17,902 nucleotides of DNA from Lachnospiraceae bacterium (GTDB lineage: Bacteria > Bacillota > Clostridia > Lachnospirales > Lachnospiraceae). Shown piece after piece: positions 1 to 7,700 of the stretch. Numbering within the stretch: position 1 is the first letter of the stretch; every line of letters starts with the position of its first letter. Below the pieces are notes generated by a model. The model was not told the origin of the DNA. It ran no database searches and saw only the letters and a program-made list of their open reading frames with translations. The position numbers and the translations under genes were made by a program. The stretch spans positions 1-17,902 of the forward strand of contig JAFUUM010000102.1 in assembly GCA_017477805.1 (NCBI GenBank). The letters are read 5' to 3'.

Positions 1-357
1 GATGTGGCAGTGGATGCTATGGTAAAAAATATCACAGCATTGGATCAGCAGGAATTTGTGACACCACATACAATGGCCCTGATCACCACACCTCATAAAT
101 ACGGAAAAACTTATGAAAGCTTCCGAACGATCATGGACGAATATGATGATACCGAATTGGAATTCTTTCGGAGTATAGGTTACGGAGACAACTGCTACGA
201 CAGCAGAGAGGACTTTGATCTGTTTGTCGAAAACGGACGGCTGACAGGGGAAGAATACAAAGGATACACTTACGCACACAGTGGGGACGGAGTTCATTAT
301 TATGCCAGTCAGTACTGGCAGGTGATCAGTAATGCCATCAATGAGATCTATCCCTAG
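1..357 (+). CDS. SGNH/GDSL-like hydrolase, C-terminal part (5' end outside window)
   Basis: The reading frame is open from the first base of the window, so this is the 3' end of a longer gene; the in-frame GTG at position 4 has no ribosome site and is probably not the real start. About 118 residues remain. The tail has an Asp-Gly-Val-His motif (codons 286-297) followed by an aromatic-rich Tyr-Tyr-Ala-Ser-Gln-Tyr-Trp stretch, which matches the last conserved block of SGNH hydrolases, where Asp and His complete the Ser-His-Asp triad. A Thr-Thr-Pro stretch earlier fits the core strand that precedes the active-site helix. The neighbours (a second SGNH enzyme, MBOAT and DHHW proteins) support a role in acyl-ester chemistry on surface glycans. 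The GDS nucleophile block would lie upstream of the window and cannot be seen, so the family call is inference from the C-terminal block and context. Confidence 0.5.
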   Translation, partial: DVAVDAMVKNITALDQQEFVTPHTMALITTPHKYGKTYESFRTIMDEYDDTELEFFRSIGYGDNCYDSREDFDLFVENGRLTGEEYKGYTYAHSGDGVHYYASQYWQVISNAINEIYP

Positions 358-428
358 AAGAAGTGGAATTTAACATAAAGTAATAATTTGAAATTCAAAA
401 AATAAAAAGAAAGAGGGGAATTTCTAAA

Positions 429-1448
429 ATGAAGAATTTTTTGAGAAATGCGATCGTTATGTCATTGATGGCAGCAGCCTTCATGATCCTGCCTTCTTTG
501 AAGGCGTATGCGGCGGATGGTGAGATGCACTGTTTCTTTAACAGGGGAACGGGGGAGCTTCTGTACACCATCAATAAAGACAAAGAGGATCTTCCTGCAA
601 CATCCTGGGTTTATCAGGGAGTGGTCGCAACCCTTCCCTCAAACGGAACCGCTGTACACAGGCTCCTTAATCCTGTAAATGCAAGCCATCTGTATACATC
701 TCTTCAGTCTGAGATCGACAAGCTTGTCGACCAGGGTTGGAAAGATGAAGGGATCGCATATTTTGTAGGAACTAGCGGAACACCCATCTACAGATGGAAT
801 CATCCCCTTACCGGACAGCATCTTTTCTCTGCGGAGAATCCTGCCGATGCCGAAAATCTGACCAATCTTGGATTTGTAAAAGAGGGGATCGCATTCTACG
901 GAACATCCGTCAATCCAACATTTACTTATAACATCACGGCAACCGCGGCTTCTACTACTGCAGTGGCAAACAACTCCCAGGAAGCGTCTGCTGCCTCGAA
1001 GCATTACGACATCTATATTAAATATGACGGCAAAATAACATCCGGACCCGATGGAAGGGGAATAAGCTGGAATGAAGAAGGTGCGACTGATTTTGGTAAC
1101 TTTGAATTCATAGTGGATGGCAATGCGCAGATTGTTCATGAACCATATGGAGATGCGTACTATGACATACAGTTTGCTAAGGCATATGAATTTTGCTTTA
1201 CTGTACCTCTTGAGAAACAATTTCTTGGTAAAAGATTTGATTTCGAAATAAAATGTCCGGATAATGCAACACATAATTTTAAGGCTGCGACTTTACTGAC
1301 TTATCCTGATCCTGACATAAATTTTGTACTTGATAATGGAACGATAAAAGGAACTGCCACTGCGGTTGCCGGTATCGAGCATTTAGAAGATGGTACTACA
1401 GTAGATGTTGCCGATATCGTTGTCTTCTTTGGTATCAGATTTAATTAG
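429..1448 (+). CDS. Secreted protein with DUF5648-type repeats and an unrecognised C-terminal beta-rich domain
   Basis: 339 residues. An N-terminal signal peptide is clear: basic start, hydrophobic core at residues 8-24, and Ala-Tyr-Ala cleavage site at 26-28. Residues about 32-160 hold three related units: a degenerate one at 35-70, then two good ones at 76-114 and 120-159. The good units follow the pattern Tyr/His-Arg-x-x-x-Pro-x-(T)-x-His-Leu, then an acidic turn, Gly-Trp/Phe, and (Asp/Lys)-Glu-Gly-Ile-Ala-Tyr/Phe. This matches DUF5648, found in secreted Gram-positive proteins. A Thr/Ala/Ser linker (170-190) joins it to residues 190-339, which look like beta strands and match no family I recognise. 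The start is fixed by GAGGGG at 413-418, ten bases before the ATG. There are no sortase, choline-binding or catalytic motifs. It probably acts outside the cell as a binding or structural protein, but function is unknown. Confidence 0.8.
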   Translation: MKNFLRNAIVMSLMAAAFMILPSLKAYAADGEMHCFFNRGTGELLYTINKDKEDLPATSWVYQGVVATLPSNGTAVHRLLNPVNASHLYTSLQSEIDKLVDQGWKDEGIAYFVGTSGTPIYRWNHPLTGQHLFSAENPADAENLTNLGFVKEGIAFYGTSVNPTFTYNITATAASTTAVANNSQEASAASKHYDIYIKYDGKITSGPDGRGISWNEEGATDFGNFEFIVDGNAQIVHEPYGDAYYDIQFAKAYEFCFTVPLEKQFLGKRFDFEIKCPDNATHNFKAATLLTYPDPDINFVLDNGTIKGTATAVAGIEHLEDGTTVDVADIVVFFGIRFN

Positions 1449-1478
1449 ATAATAACGAAATCGAGGGGAATTTAAAGA

Positions 1479-2567
1479 ATGTTCAAGAAACTCTGCAAAA
1501 GACGGATAAAAGAGCTTGCATCTTTGCTTGCCGCAGCCGTTCTTATCACTACCTTAAGCACCACCGCGTTAGCTGCACCCATAGTTATGCCGGACGGCTC
1601 ATTATTTGATGCGGAATTTTATGCAGCAAACAACCCTGATGTTGTGGCTGCTTATGGCAGTGTCAATGCGGATCTGATGTACGTGCATTACGTAACATCC
1701 GGCAAAAAAGAAGGCCGTCTTCCTTATGCAGGCGCAGATATGACAAGTCAGGCATCTTCGGCTAACTTTGATGCGGGATTCTATGCAGCAAACAACCCAG
1801 ACGTTGTAGTTGCTTTCGGCAGTGACAATGCGTATCTGATGTACTTTCACTACGTAACAATAGGTAAAAAAGAAGGTCGTCTTCCTTATGCAGGTGCCGA
1901 AAAAATAAGTCAGACAGCTTCGGCTAACGAAAGCCGCACCATTTCAAGTGATGAATTGTATTATGCAGCATCATATTATGCAAGATCAGTATTTGTAGGC
2001 GACTCCGTTTTGGCCGGATATCGAAACTATCTTGCCAAGCAGAAAAGTTCACCTGTATCTCCAAGCACATTTCTAGCAGCTGCAAGCTATTCCGCAGCCC
2101 ATGCATTAAATGCAAACGATGAGCTTCACCCGATCTTCAGAGGAAAGAAACAGCCTGTCTGGACATCGATCTCACAAATGGATGTTGACCGTGTGTTTAT
2201 CATGTTCGGGACAAATGATCTTGTGGTAAAAAACGTAATTCTTGCTTCGCAGGATGTACTGGCTCTTGCTGACAGGATAAAAGCATACAATCCGGGAAAA
2301 GAGATACATATCATAAGCATGTCTCCGGTATATGCAGGGACATGCAAAGGAGCAATGACCAACTACACGATCCAGATTTACAACTCTTTGCTCTTGCAGG
2401 GTGCGAAGGAACGGGGATTCTATTACATAGATCTTAATTCGCATCTCGTTAATTCAAACGGAGATCTGATCCCCGAATACTGTTCCGATCGTTATGTACA
2501 TCAGACGTACGCTGCTTATTCGGAGGTCTGGGATCCTCTGTTTACTTCATATGCATTGGGAGAATAA
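1479..2567 (+). CDS. Secreted SGNH hydrolase with two N-terminal 54-residue repeats
   Basis: 362 residues. A signal peptide (Lys/Arg-rich start, hydrophobic 14-30, Ala-Leu-Ala-Ala near 30-33) is followed by two tandem repeats (43-96 and 97-150) built on Phe-Asp-Ala-x-Phe-Tyr-Ala-Ala-Asn-Asn-Pro-Asp-Val and ending in Gly-Lys-Lys-Glu-Gly-Arg. Repeats of this style occur in extracellular proteins and are probably for binding or spacing. Residues 165-362 form an SGNH hydrolase: Gly-Asp-Ser with nucleophile Ser176, Gly-Thr-Asn-Asp at 244-247 (block III) and Asp337...His341 (block V). The likely reaction is hydrolysis or transfer of O-acyl groups on an extracellular glycan. GAGGGG ten bases upstream fixes the start. 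The lipoprotein gene begins 6 bp after the stop, so these genes are co-transcribed. The His-Asp spacing is one residue longer than the textbook DxxH, which may be normal in this subfamily. Confidence 0.85.
   Translation: MFKKLCKRRIKELASLLAAAVLITTLSTTALAAPIVMPDGSLFDAEFYAANNPDVVAAYGSVNADLMYVHYVTSGKKEGRLPYAGADMTSQASSANFDAGFYAANNPDVVVAFGSDNAYLMYFHYVTIGKKEGRLPYAGAEKISQTASANESRTISSDELYYAASYYARSVFVGDSVLAGYRNYLAKQKSSPVSPSTFLAAASYSAAHALNANDELHPIFRGKKQPVWTSISQMDVDRVFIMFGTNDLVVKNVILASQDVLALADRIKAYNPGKEIHIISMSPVYAGTCKGAMTNYTIQIYNSLLLQGAKERGFYYIDLNSHLVNSNGDLIPEYCSDRYVHQTYAAYSEVWDPLFTSYALGE
1605..1928 (+). repeat. In-gene tandem repeat, two units of 162 bp
   Basis: Two adjacent copies, 1605-1766 and 1767-1928, in the secreted SGNH hydrolase gene. 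By hand alignment the encoded 54-residue units are identical at 42 positions with no gaps. The units start at Phe-Asp-Ala and end at Ser-Ala-Asn. The near-identical core (Tyr-Ala-Ala-Asn-Asn-Pro-Asp-Val and Gly-Lys-Lys-Glu-Gly-Arg-Leu-Pro-Tyr-Ala-Gly-Ala) points to duplication of one module. Copy number may vary between strains. Confidence 0.95.
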
Positions 2568-2573
2568 TAGATC

Positions 2574-3326
2574 ATGAAAAAAGCATATAAAAAGATCATC
2601 ATACCGGGAATGATACTATCTCTTTTGGTGTTAGGGGCATGTCAGAAAAATGAAGCATCTGCTCCTTTGGGATCAGAAACATCCGTTGTTGAAGAAAATA
2701 AAATTGAAGCAGCCGGCGAGACAACTGCTGCTACCGAAGCTTCAAAAGAGGAAACAAAAGAAGAAGCGGTGGCAGAGCCTACCGAAGCTCCGAAGGAGGA
2801 AACGGCGGCAGAGCCTACCGAAACTCCGAAGGAGGAAACCGAAGATGTAAGCAAAGAAAGTGATAATGGGGATACTGCAAAGACCGGTTCCGATGATGCT
2901 CCCGTTGCAGAAGAAACCAAAGTCGTGGAAAACGAAAAGGCTGCGGTCGCTTTGAAAGATGTCTACAATAAGATCGCAGGAAGCGTAGCGCTTCCGGAGA
3001 TGTATTTTGCCGATGCAGCTTTTATGCTCAACTATTATGGTATAGATGCTTCAAAACTTGAAGACTATGTATTTGCTTCTTGTCTGGATTCAACTTCCGC
3101 AGATTCCATCATCCTCATCAGATTAAAAGATGAGGCTTCTGCCGATGAAGTAGTCAGCGGACTGAATATGCTCCTGGAGCAGATGAGCATTGAACTAGAA
3201 AATTACAATCCCGAGGCTAACGAGCTTGTGAAAGCCGCCAAGGTGCGCCGGAACGGCAAAAATATCGATCTTATCATCCATAAGGACAGAGACGCGATCC
3301 TGTCTATCATAAACAGTTCATTATAG
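2574..3326 (+). CDS. DUF4358-domain lipoprotein
   Basis: 250 residues. A type II signal peptide ends in the lipobox Leu-Gly-Ala-Cys with the lipidated Cys at 23, so the protein is anchored on the outer face of the membrane. Residues 35-125 are a Glu/Lys/Pro/Thr-rich low-complexity stalk that probably lifts the domain off the membrane. Residues 126-250 match DUF4358, with the typical Tyr-Gly-Ile-Asp-x-Ser/Lys-x-x-Glu-x-Tyr segment near the middle and the Tyr-x-Pro-Glu-Ala then Val-x-x-x-Gly-Lys pattern late. The domain has no assigned biochemistry, but such proteins often accompany MBOAT and DHHW genes in Clostridia, as here. GGGAG at 2558-2562 serves the ATG, 6 bp after the preceding stop. 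A link to the O-acylation machinery is inferred from position. Confidence 0.8.
   Translation: MKKAYKKIIIPGMILSLLVLGACQKNEASAPLGSETSVVEENKIEAAGETTAATEASKEETKEEAVAEPTEAPKEETAAEPTETPKEETEDVSKESDNGDTAKTGSDDAPVAEETKVVENEKAAVALKDVYNKIAGSVALPEMYFADAAFMLNYYGIDASKLEDYVFASCLDSTSADSIILIRLKDEASADEVVSGLNMLLEQMSIELENYNPEANELVKAAKVRRNGKNIDLIIHKDRDAILSIINSSL
2769..2840 (+). repeat. 36-bp tandem repeat in lipoprotein stalk
   Basis: Two consecutive 36-bp copies (2769-2804 and 2805-2840) differ at only a few bases. They encode Val/Ala-Ala-Glu-Pro-Thr-Glu-Ala/Thr-Pro-Lys-Glu-Glu-Thr. They make up part of the low-complexity spacer between the lipid anchor and the DUF4358 domain, where the unit number can change without breaking the frame. 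Confidence 0.9.
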
Positions 3327-3338
3327 AAAGAATAGCCC

Positions 3339-4793
3339 ATGGTTTTTTCCAGTCTTCCTTTTTTGATCTTTTTCCTGACAGCACTCCTGCTGTGTTATTT
3401 TCCGGCAGGGGTGATATGTGGCAGGTTTCATAAGAAAAAGACTGATCGACTCGGTATCGCCGTTCAAAACGGCATACTTCTAGCGTTCAGTCTGTTTTTT
3501 TATGCCTGGGGTGAGCCTAAATGCGTCTTTTTGCTGATCCTGTCTTCATTCATTGATTATGCGGACGGTCTTCTTTTGGAAAGATTTAAGGATCACCCGT
3601 CTATCAGAAAACTGTGCCTTGTCATCTCATTGTTCATCAACTTTTCTTTGCTCGGAATCATGAAATATGCCGACTTTTTCGTCGGTACGGTGAATTCCCT
3701 TTGCAAAACATCCCTTGCGCTTCCCGGGATCGCACTTCCAATCGGTATCAGTTTTTATACTTTTCAGACAACCAGCTATTCCATAGACGTATATAGGGGA
3801 GAAGTCAAAGCAGAAAAAAACTATTTCCGATATCTGACATACATCTCAATGTTCCCGCAGCTGATCGCGGGTCCTATCGTCCGCTATTCACTGATCAATG
3901 AAGAACTGATAGAAAGAAAAACAACACCGGATCATTTTGTAAACGGCTTTCGACGATTTCTCATGGGGCTTTTCAGAAAAGTCCTTATCGCCAATGAACT
4001 TGGTGCTTTATGGGACTATTTAAGAGGCGTTCAGAATTTATCGGTTGCCGGTGCATGGCTCGGGTTTTTCGTATTTACCCTGCAGTTATATTATGACTTC
4101 AGCGCTTATTCCGATATGGCTATTGGACTTGGACTGATGCTGGGTTTCCATTTTCAGGAAAACTTCATCTATCCTCTGTCCGCACTTTCCATAACGGACT
4201 TTTGGAGGCGCTGGCATATCTCATTGTCAAGCTGGTTCAGGGACTATGTTTATATCCCCCTTGGCGGCAACCGCAAAGGGAAAGCAAGGCAGTTTTTAAA
4301 CCTTGCGATCGTTTGGTTCCTTACCGGTCTTTGGCACGGAGCATTCTGGAATTATGTTCTTTGGGGAATATACCACGGATCCATGCTGGTACTTGAAAAA
4401 TTCGTTTGGGGAAGATCCCTCGAAAAAGCGCCCCGATTATTCAAACATATTTATACCTTACTGATCGTGGTATTCGGCTTTGGAATTTTCTATTTCGAGG
4501 ATATGGGTGCATTTGCTGTATATCTATCGTATGCTTTCAAAACCGCCGGGAATGCGATGCTTGGTCCCGAATTGGCATGGGCTGTGGGAAATTACCTTCC
4601 GATTCTTGTTTTTGCGATCGTATTCATGTTCCCCGTATTTCCAAAGATCCGCTCATATGTCCGGACACTTGGAAAAACAAAGAGCGCTGTCATACAGTTT
4701 GCGGCCGGTCTTATATGCGCAGGACTGCTCATTCTCTGCATTGCAAACCTTGTAAGAGATTCCTTTAATCCGTTTTTATATTTCAGGTTTTGA
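3339..4793 (+). CDS. MBOAT family membrane-bound O-acyltransferase (AlgI-like)
   Basis: 484 residues, normal length for AlgI/DltB-type MBOAT proteins. It is a polytopic membrane protein with about ten hydrophobic segments. Hallmarks are the N-terminal Phe-Ser-Ser-Leu-Pro-Phe-Leu-Ile-Phe start, Pro-Ile-Gly-Ile-Ser-Phe-Tyr-Thr-Phe-Gln at 134-143, Phe-Pro-Gln-Leu-Ile-Ala-Gly-Pro-Ile-Val-Arg at 172-182, Asp-Phe-Trp-Arg-Arg-Trp-His at 287-293, and Thr-Gly-Leu-Trp-His-Gly-Ala at 329-335. His333 is the expected catalytic histidine. Family members take an acyl donor from the cytoplasm and pass the acyl group across the membrane for attachment to extracellular polysaccharide or teichoic acid. The stop TGA shares a base with the next gene's ATG, showing translational coupling to the DHHW partner. 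The ribosome site (purine-rich AGAAAG) is weak. The acceptor glycan is unknown. Confidence 0.93.
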   Translation: MVFSSLPFLIFFLTALLLCYFPAGVICGRFHKKKTDRLGIAVQNGILLAFSLFFYAWGEPKCVFLLILSSFIDYADGLLLERFKDHPSIRKLCLVISLFINFSLLGIMKYADFFVGTVNSLCKTSLALPGIALPIGISFYTFQTTSYSIDVYRGEVKAEKNYFRYLTYISMFPQLIAGPIVRYSLINEELIERKTTPDHFVNGFRRFLMGLFRKVLIANELGALWDYLRGVQNLSVAGAWLGFFVFTLQLYYDFSAYSDMAIGLGLMLGFHFQENFIYPLSALSITDFWRRWHISLSSWFRDYVYIPLGGNRKGKARQFLNLAIVWFLTGLWHGAFWNYVLWGIYHGSMLVLEKFVWGRSLEKAPRLFKHIYTLLIVVFGFGIFYFEDMGAFAVYLSYAFKTAGNAMLGPELAWAVGNYLPILVFAIVFMFPVFPKIRSYVRTLGKTKSAVIQFAAGLICAGLLILCIANLVRDSFNPFLYFRF

Positions 4794-6004
4794 TGATGAT
4801 GAAAAGAAAATCATTTCCGGATCTGATCAAGTACATACCGGAATTCGTAAGCGTTGCGGTTCTTTTTATCTTTGCTGCAATGTTCCTTCTTTTACCCCAA
4901 AAAGGATTTTCCGAAAACGAGAACAGGGTTCTGTCTTCCTGCCCTGTTCCTTCGGTTGAAAGTATCTTCAATCTTTCTTTTATGGATTCGTTTGAGGATT
5001 TTGTATCGGATCAGTTCCCCTTGAGGGATGATCTTTTGTCGCTTTCCGTCCGCTTTTCACGCACCGAAGGAAAAAAAGTGATCAATAAGGTTATCTATGT
5101 TCCGGATGAAGATGGTAATACAAGACTTATAGACGAATATAAAAAGCCGGTCAACGCGGATAAATTCATAGACGCCGTGGGTCGCCTGGGTGATGGCATA
5201 ACTTCGGCCGATATTACGGTCATGCTGGTTCCGACCGCCTACTGGTTTTATGAAAATGAAATGCCGGGATCGTTTTTAAAGACCGATCGTCCGATGCAGC
5301 AGGATACTTTCAACTACATGCGGGATGGCATCAAAGATCTTTCGTCTGAGATAAATATGGTGGAAGGCATTTTTGATTCCCTTTGCGAAGGTCAGGACTT
5401 GGGCCTTAACCTCTTTTACCGGACGGATCATCACTGGACAACAGGCGGGGCGTACATGGGGTATCTTGCCCTTGCTCCCTGTCTGAAACTTCCCGAAGAC
5501 AGAGAACTTCTTTCAAAGACGACCTCTGTTACGGATTCGTTTTATGGTACCACCTGGTCTAAAGTCGTGGACTATTCCGTAAGCCCGGATACGATAGAAA
5601 TTTATGAATCCCCTCAATGGAAAGATCATATCACAGTGACATACGAAGATACCGGGGAATGTTTTGATACTCCTTACAACATGGATTATCTTGATAAGAA
5701 GGACAAGTACTCGGTCTTTCTGAATAACCAGCATTCCCTGATAACGATAAAGAATAACGATCCCGACCTCCAAAGGACCGACGGCACGGATCGCCGCGCT
5801 CTCGTTGTGATCAAGGACAGTTACGCAAATTCCCTGATCCCGTTCCTGATCGATCAATATGAAACCATTTGGGTGTTTGATCCAAGATACTATCGCGGAA
5901 GTATTACGGAATGGGTGAAGGATCATCCCGAAGTCAAAGACGTCCTGGTTCTTTACAATCTTTCAACCATGGACACTGACAGGGGCGTGGGTGCGATATA
6001 CTAA
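4793..6004 (+). CDS. DHHW family protein (AlgX/AlgJ-like), partner of the MBOAT acyltransferase
   Basis: 403 residues from the ATG at 4793. A short basic N-terminus and one transmembrane segment (about 17-34) anchor an extracytoplasmic domain. Next come Phe-Ser-Glu-Asn-Glu-Asn-Arg (39-45) and Asp-Gln-Phe-Pro-Leu-Arg-Asp (73-79), both typical of this family. The eponymous Asp-His-His-Trp motif is at 212-215, and a Lys-Asp-Ser-Tyr block has Ser343 as the likely nucleophile. In AlgJ/AlgX, Asp-His and Ser form a catalytic triad that acetylates exopolysaccharide with acyl groups delivered by an MBOAT protein. The start is ambiguous: TTG at 4790 and ATGs at 4793, 4796 and 4799 are all in frame; 4793 is chosen because it overlaps the upstream TGA by one base. 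This is the last gene before the terminator. Confidence 0.9.
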   Translation: MMMKRKSFPDLIKYIPEFVSVAVLFIFAAMFLLLPQKGFSENENRVLSSCPVPSVESIFNLSFMDSFEDFVSDQFPLRDDLLSLSVRFSRTEGKKVINKVIYVPDEDGNTRLIDEYKKPVNADKFIDAVGRLGDGITSADITVMLVPTAYWFYENEMPGSFLKTDRPMQQDTFNYMRDGIKDLSSEINMVEGIFDSLCEGQDLGLNLFYRTDHHWTTGGAYMGYLALAPCLKLPEDRELLSKTTSVTDSFYGTTWSKVVDYSVSPDTIEIYESPQWKDHITVTYEDTGECFDTPYNMDYLDKKDKYSVFLNNQHSLITIKNNDPDLQRTDGTDRRALVVIKDSYANSLIPFLIDQYETIWVFDPRYYRGSITEWVKDHPEVKDVLVLYNLSTMDTDRGVGAIY

Positions 6005-6009
6005 GAATG

Positions 6010-6048
6010 AAAAAAGCTTCTGACCACGGCGGGTCAGAAGCTTTTTTT
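6010..6048. terminator. Bidirectional intrinsic terminator between converging genes
   Basis: A perfect 16-bp stem pairs 6010-6025 with 6032-6047 around a six-base loop. The A-run at the start and T-run at the end let it work on both strands. It closes the surface-acylation operon on the + strand and pgi on the - strand, whose stop lies 30 bp beyond. Confidence 0.93.
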
Positions 6049-6077
6049 GATTGCTGTAGAAGCGGGTTACAACCTGA

Positions 6078-7658
6078 TCAGATGTTCAGCAGTTTGCTGT
6101 ATTCGGCAAGGGCACCGTCGGTCTCTTTTGCAAGGACTTTCTTTGCAAGGACTTTACCAAGTTGTACGCCTTCCTGGTCAAAGCTGTTCAGGTTCCATAC
6201 AAAGCCCTGGAACATGACTTTGTTTTCGAAGTGAGCAAGGAGTGCGCCAAGAGCCTTGGGATCCAGTTCCTCACCGATGATGATGGAGGAAGGTCTTCCG
6301 CCCTTGAATTCCTTGTTGCGGTTTTCGTCATTCTTGCCGCAGGCAAAGGCAACGATCTGAGCTGCTACGTTGGCATTCAGTTTCTGCTGGCTGCCGGATC
6401 CTTCGATATCCACATCGTTTCTCCACTGGCTGTTCTTGAATGCGATGAACTGCAGAGGGATGATGTCCGTACCCTGGTGGAGCAGCTGGTAGAAGGAGTG
6501 CTGACCGTTGGTTCCGGGTTCGCCGAAGATCACGGGGCCGGTAACGTAGTTAACGGGCTCGCCGAAACGGTTTACGCTCTTACCGTTGGATTCCATATCC
6601 ATCTGCTGCAGGTGAGCAGGAAAACGGGAAAGTGCCTGAGAATAAGGAAGTACTGCGGTGGAAGGATAACCCAGGAAGTTTCTCTCATAAACTCCGATGA
6701 GGGCATCCATCAGCGCAGGGTTCTTTCTGGGATCTTCATCCTTAGCAAGGCCGTCTTCTCTTGCAGCGCCATCCAGGAAATCCGCAAATACATCGGCACC
6801 GAAAGCCAGGGACAGAACTGCACCGCCGACACCGGAGGTGGAAGAATACCGTCCGCCGATGTAATCATCCATAAAGAAGGCTTCCAGATAATCATCGCTC
6901 TTTGCAAGAGGAGAGGTTTCGGAAGTAACGGCGATCATGTGTTTTGCGGGATCTAAGCCCTTCTTTTTCAGGGCATCCATCACGAAGGACTGGTTGGTCA
7001 GAGTCTCTAATGTGGTACCGGATTTGGATACGAGGATAAATAAGGTGTGTGCCACATCGATCTTGTCAAGGACTGCGGTGGCATCATCGGGATCCACGTT
7101 GCTGATGAACTGGGCTTCCATCTTGAACTTGTTATTCTTCTTTGCCCAGCCTTCCAGTGCCAGGTACATTGCACGGGGACCAAGGTCGGAACCGCCGATA
7201 CCGATCTGGCATACGGTGGTGAACTTTTCACCTGCTCCGTTTGCGATGGCGCCGGAGTGTACTTTCTCGGAGAACTCAGCGATACGCTTCTGTTCCTTGA
7301 TATAGAACTCTCTCTTGTTCACGCCGTCAGCGATCACATCGTCACCAAGCTGGCCTCTGGTGAGCTGGTGCAGGACCATACGCTTTTCACCGGTATTGAT
7401 CACGGCACCGTTGTAGAGCTCTTTGTATTTTTCGGAAAGCTGGGCTTCCTTTGCCAGTTTCACGAGAAGATCGATGATCTCGTCATCCACCTGTTTTGCA
7501 GCGTAGTTGAAGGTCATCCCTGCTGCCATGGGGATGGTGTATTTTTTTACGCGCTCTGCGCCGTTCTCACCGGTCATGACAGTGGCAAGATCGACCTTCT
7601 TCGCGTTCTGTAATTCCTTATATGAGGTTAAGGTATCAAAGTTTTTCCATTCGGACAT
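6078..7658 (-). CDS. pgi: Glucose-6-phosphate isomerase
   Basis: 526 residues. It interconverts glucose 6-phosphate and fructose 6-phosphate in the cytoplasm for glycolysis and gluconeogenesis. Conserved blocks: Gly-Ile-Gly-Gly-Ser-Asp-Leu-Gly-Pro at 153-161 and Ser-Lys-Ser-Gly-Thr-Thr at 211-216 (phosphate binding), Gly-Gly-Arg-Tyr-Ser at 268-272 (family signature), Met-Glu-Ser-Asn-Gly-Lys at 355-360 with catalytic Glu356, Gly-Thr-Asn-Gly-Gln-His at 382-387 with His387, and Gln-Leu-Gly-Lys at 499-502 with Lys502. All catalytic residues are present. The start is firm: AGGAGGG on the - strand lies six bases before ATG. It is monocistronic as far as can be seen, divergent from rubredoxin and convergent with the surface operon. 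Composition is visibly more GC-rich than that operon. Confidence 0.97.
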   Translation of the reverse strand: MSEWKNFDTLTSYKELQNAKKVDLATVMTGENGAERVKKYTIPMAAGMTFNYAAKQVDDEIIDLLVKLAKEAQLSEKYKELYNGAVINTGEKRMVLHQLTRGQLGDDVIADGVNKREFYIKEQKRIAEFSEKVHSGAIANGAGEKFTTVCQIGIGGSDLGPRAMYLALEGWAKKNNKFKMEAQFISNVDPDDATAVLDKIDVAHTLFILVSKSGTTLETLTNQSFVMDALKKKGLDPAKHMIAVTSETSPLAKSDDYLEAFFMDDYIGGRYSSTSGVGGAVLSLAFGADVFADFLDGAAREDGLAKDEDPRKNPALMDALIGVYERNFLGYPSTAVLPYSQALSRFPAHLQQMDMESNGKSVNRFGEPVNYVTGPVIFGEPGTNGQHSFYQLLHQGTDIIPLQFIAFKNSQWRNDVDIEGSGSQQKLNANVAAQIVAFACGKNDENRNKEFKGGRPSSIIIGEELDPKALGALLAHFENKVMFQGFVWNLNSFDQEGVQLGKVLAKKVLAKETDGALAEYSKLLNI

Positions 7659-7700
7659 GTTATTCCCTCCTATAAAAATGCTGAAACTGATAATCCTGTT

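Noticed and set aside
387..399. Palindrome TTTGAA-A-TTCAAA before the DUF5648-type gene as an operator
   Set aside because: It is a short AT-rich palindrome with no convincing promoter boxes around it; chance is the simpler explanation.
6162..6956. 264-codon + strand frame opposite pgi
   Set aside because: It lies wholly inside pgi, whose catalytic residues are all intact, and has no ribosome site or family features.
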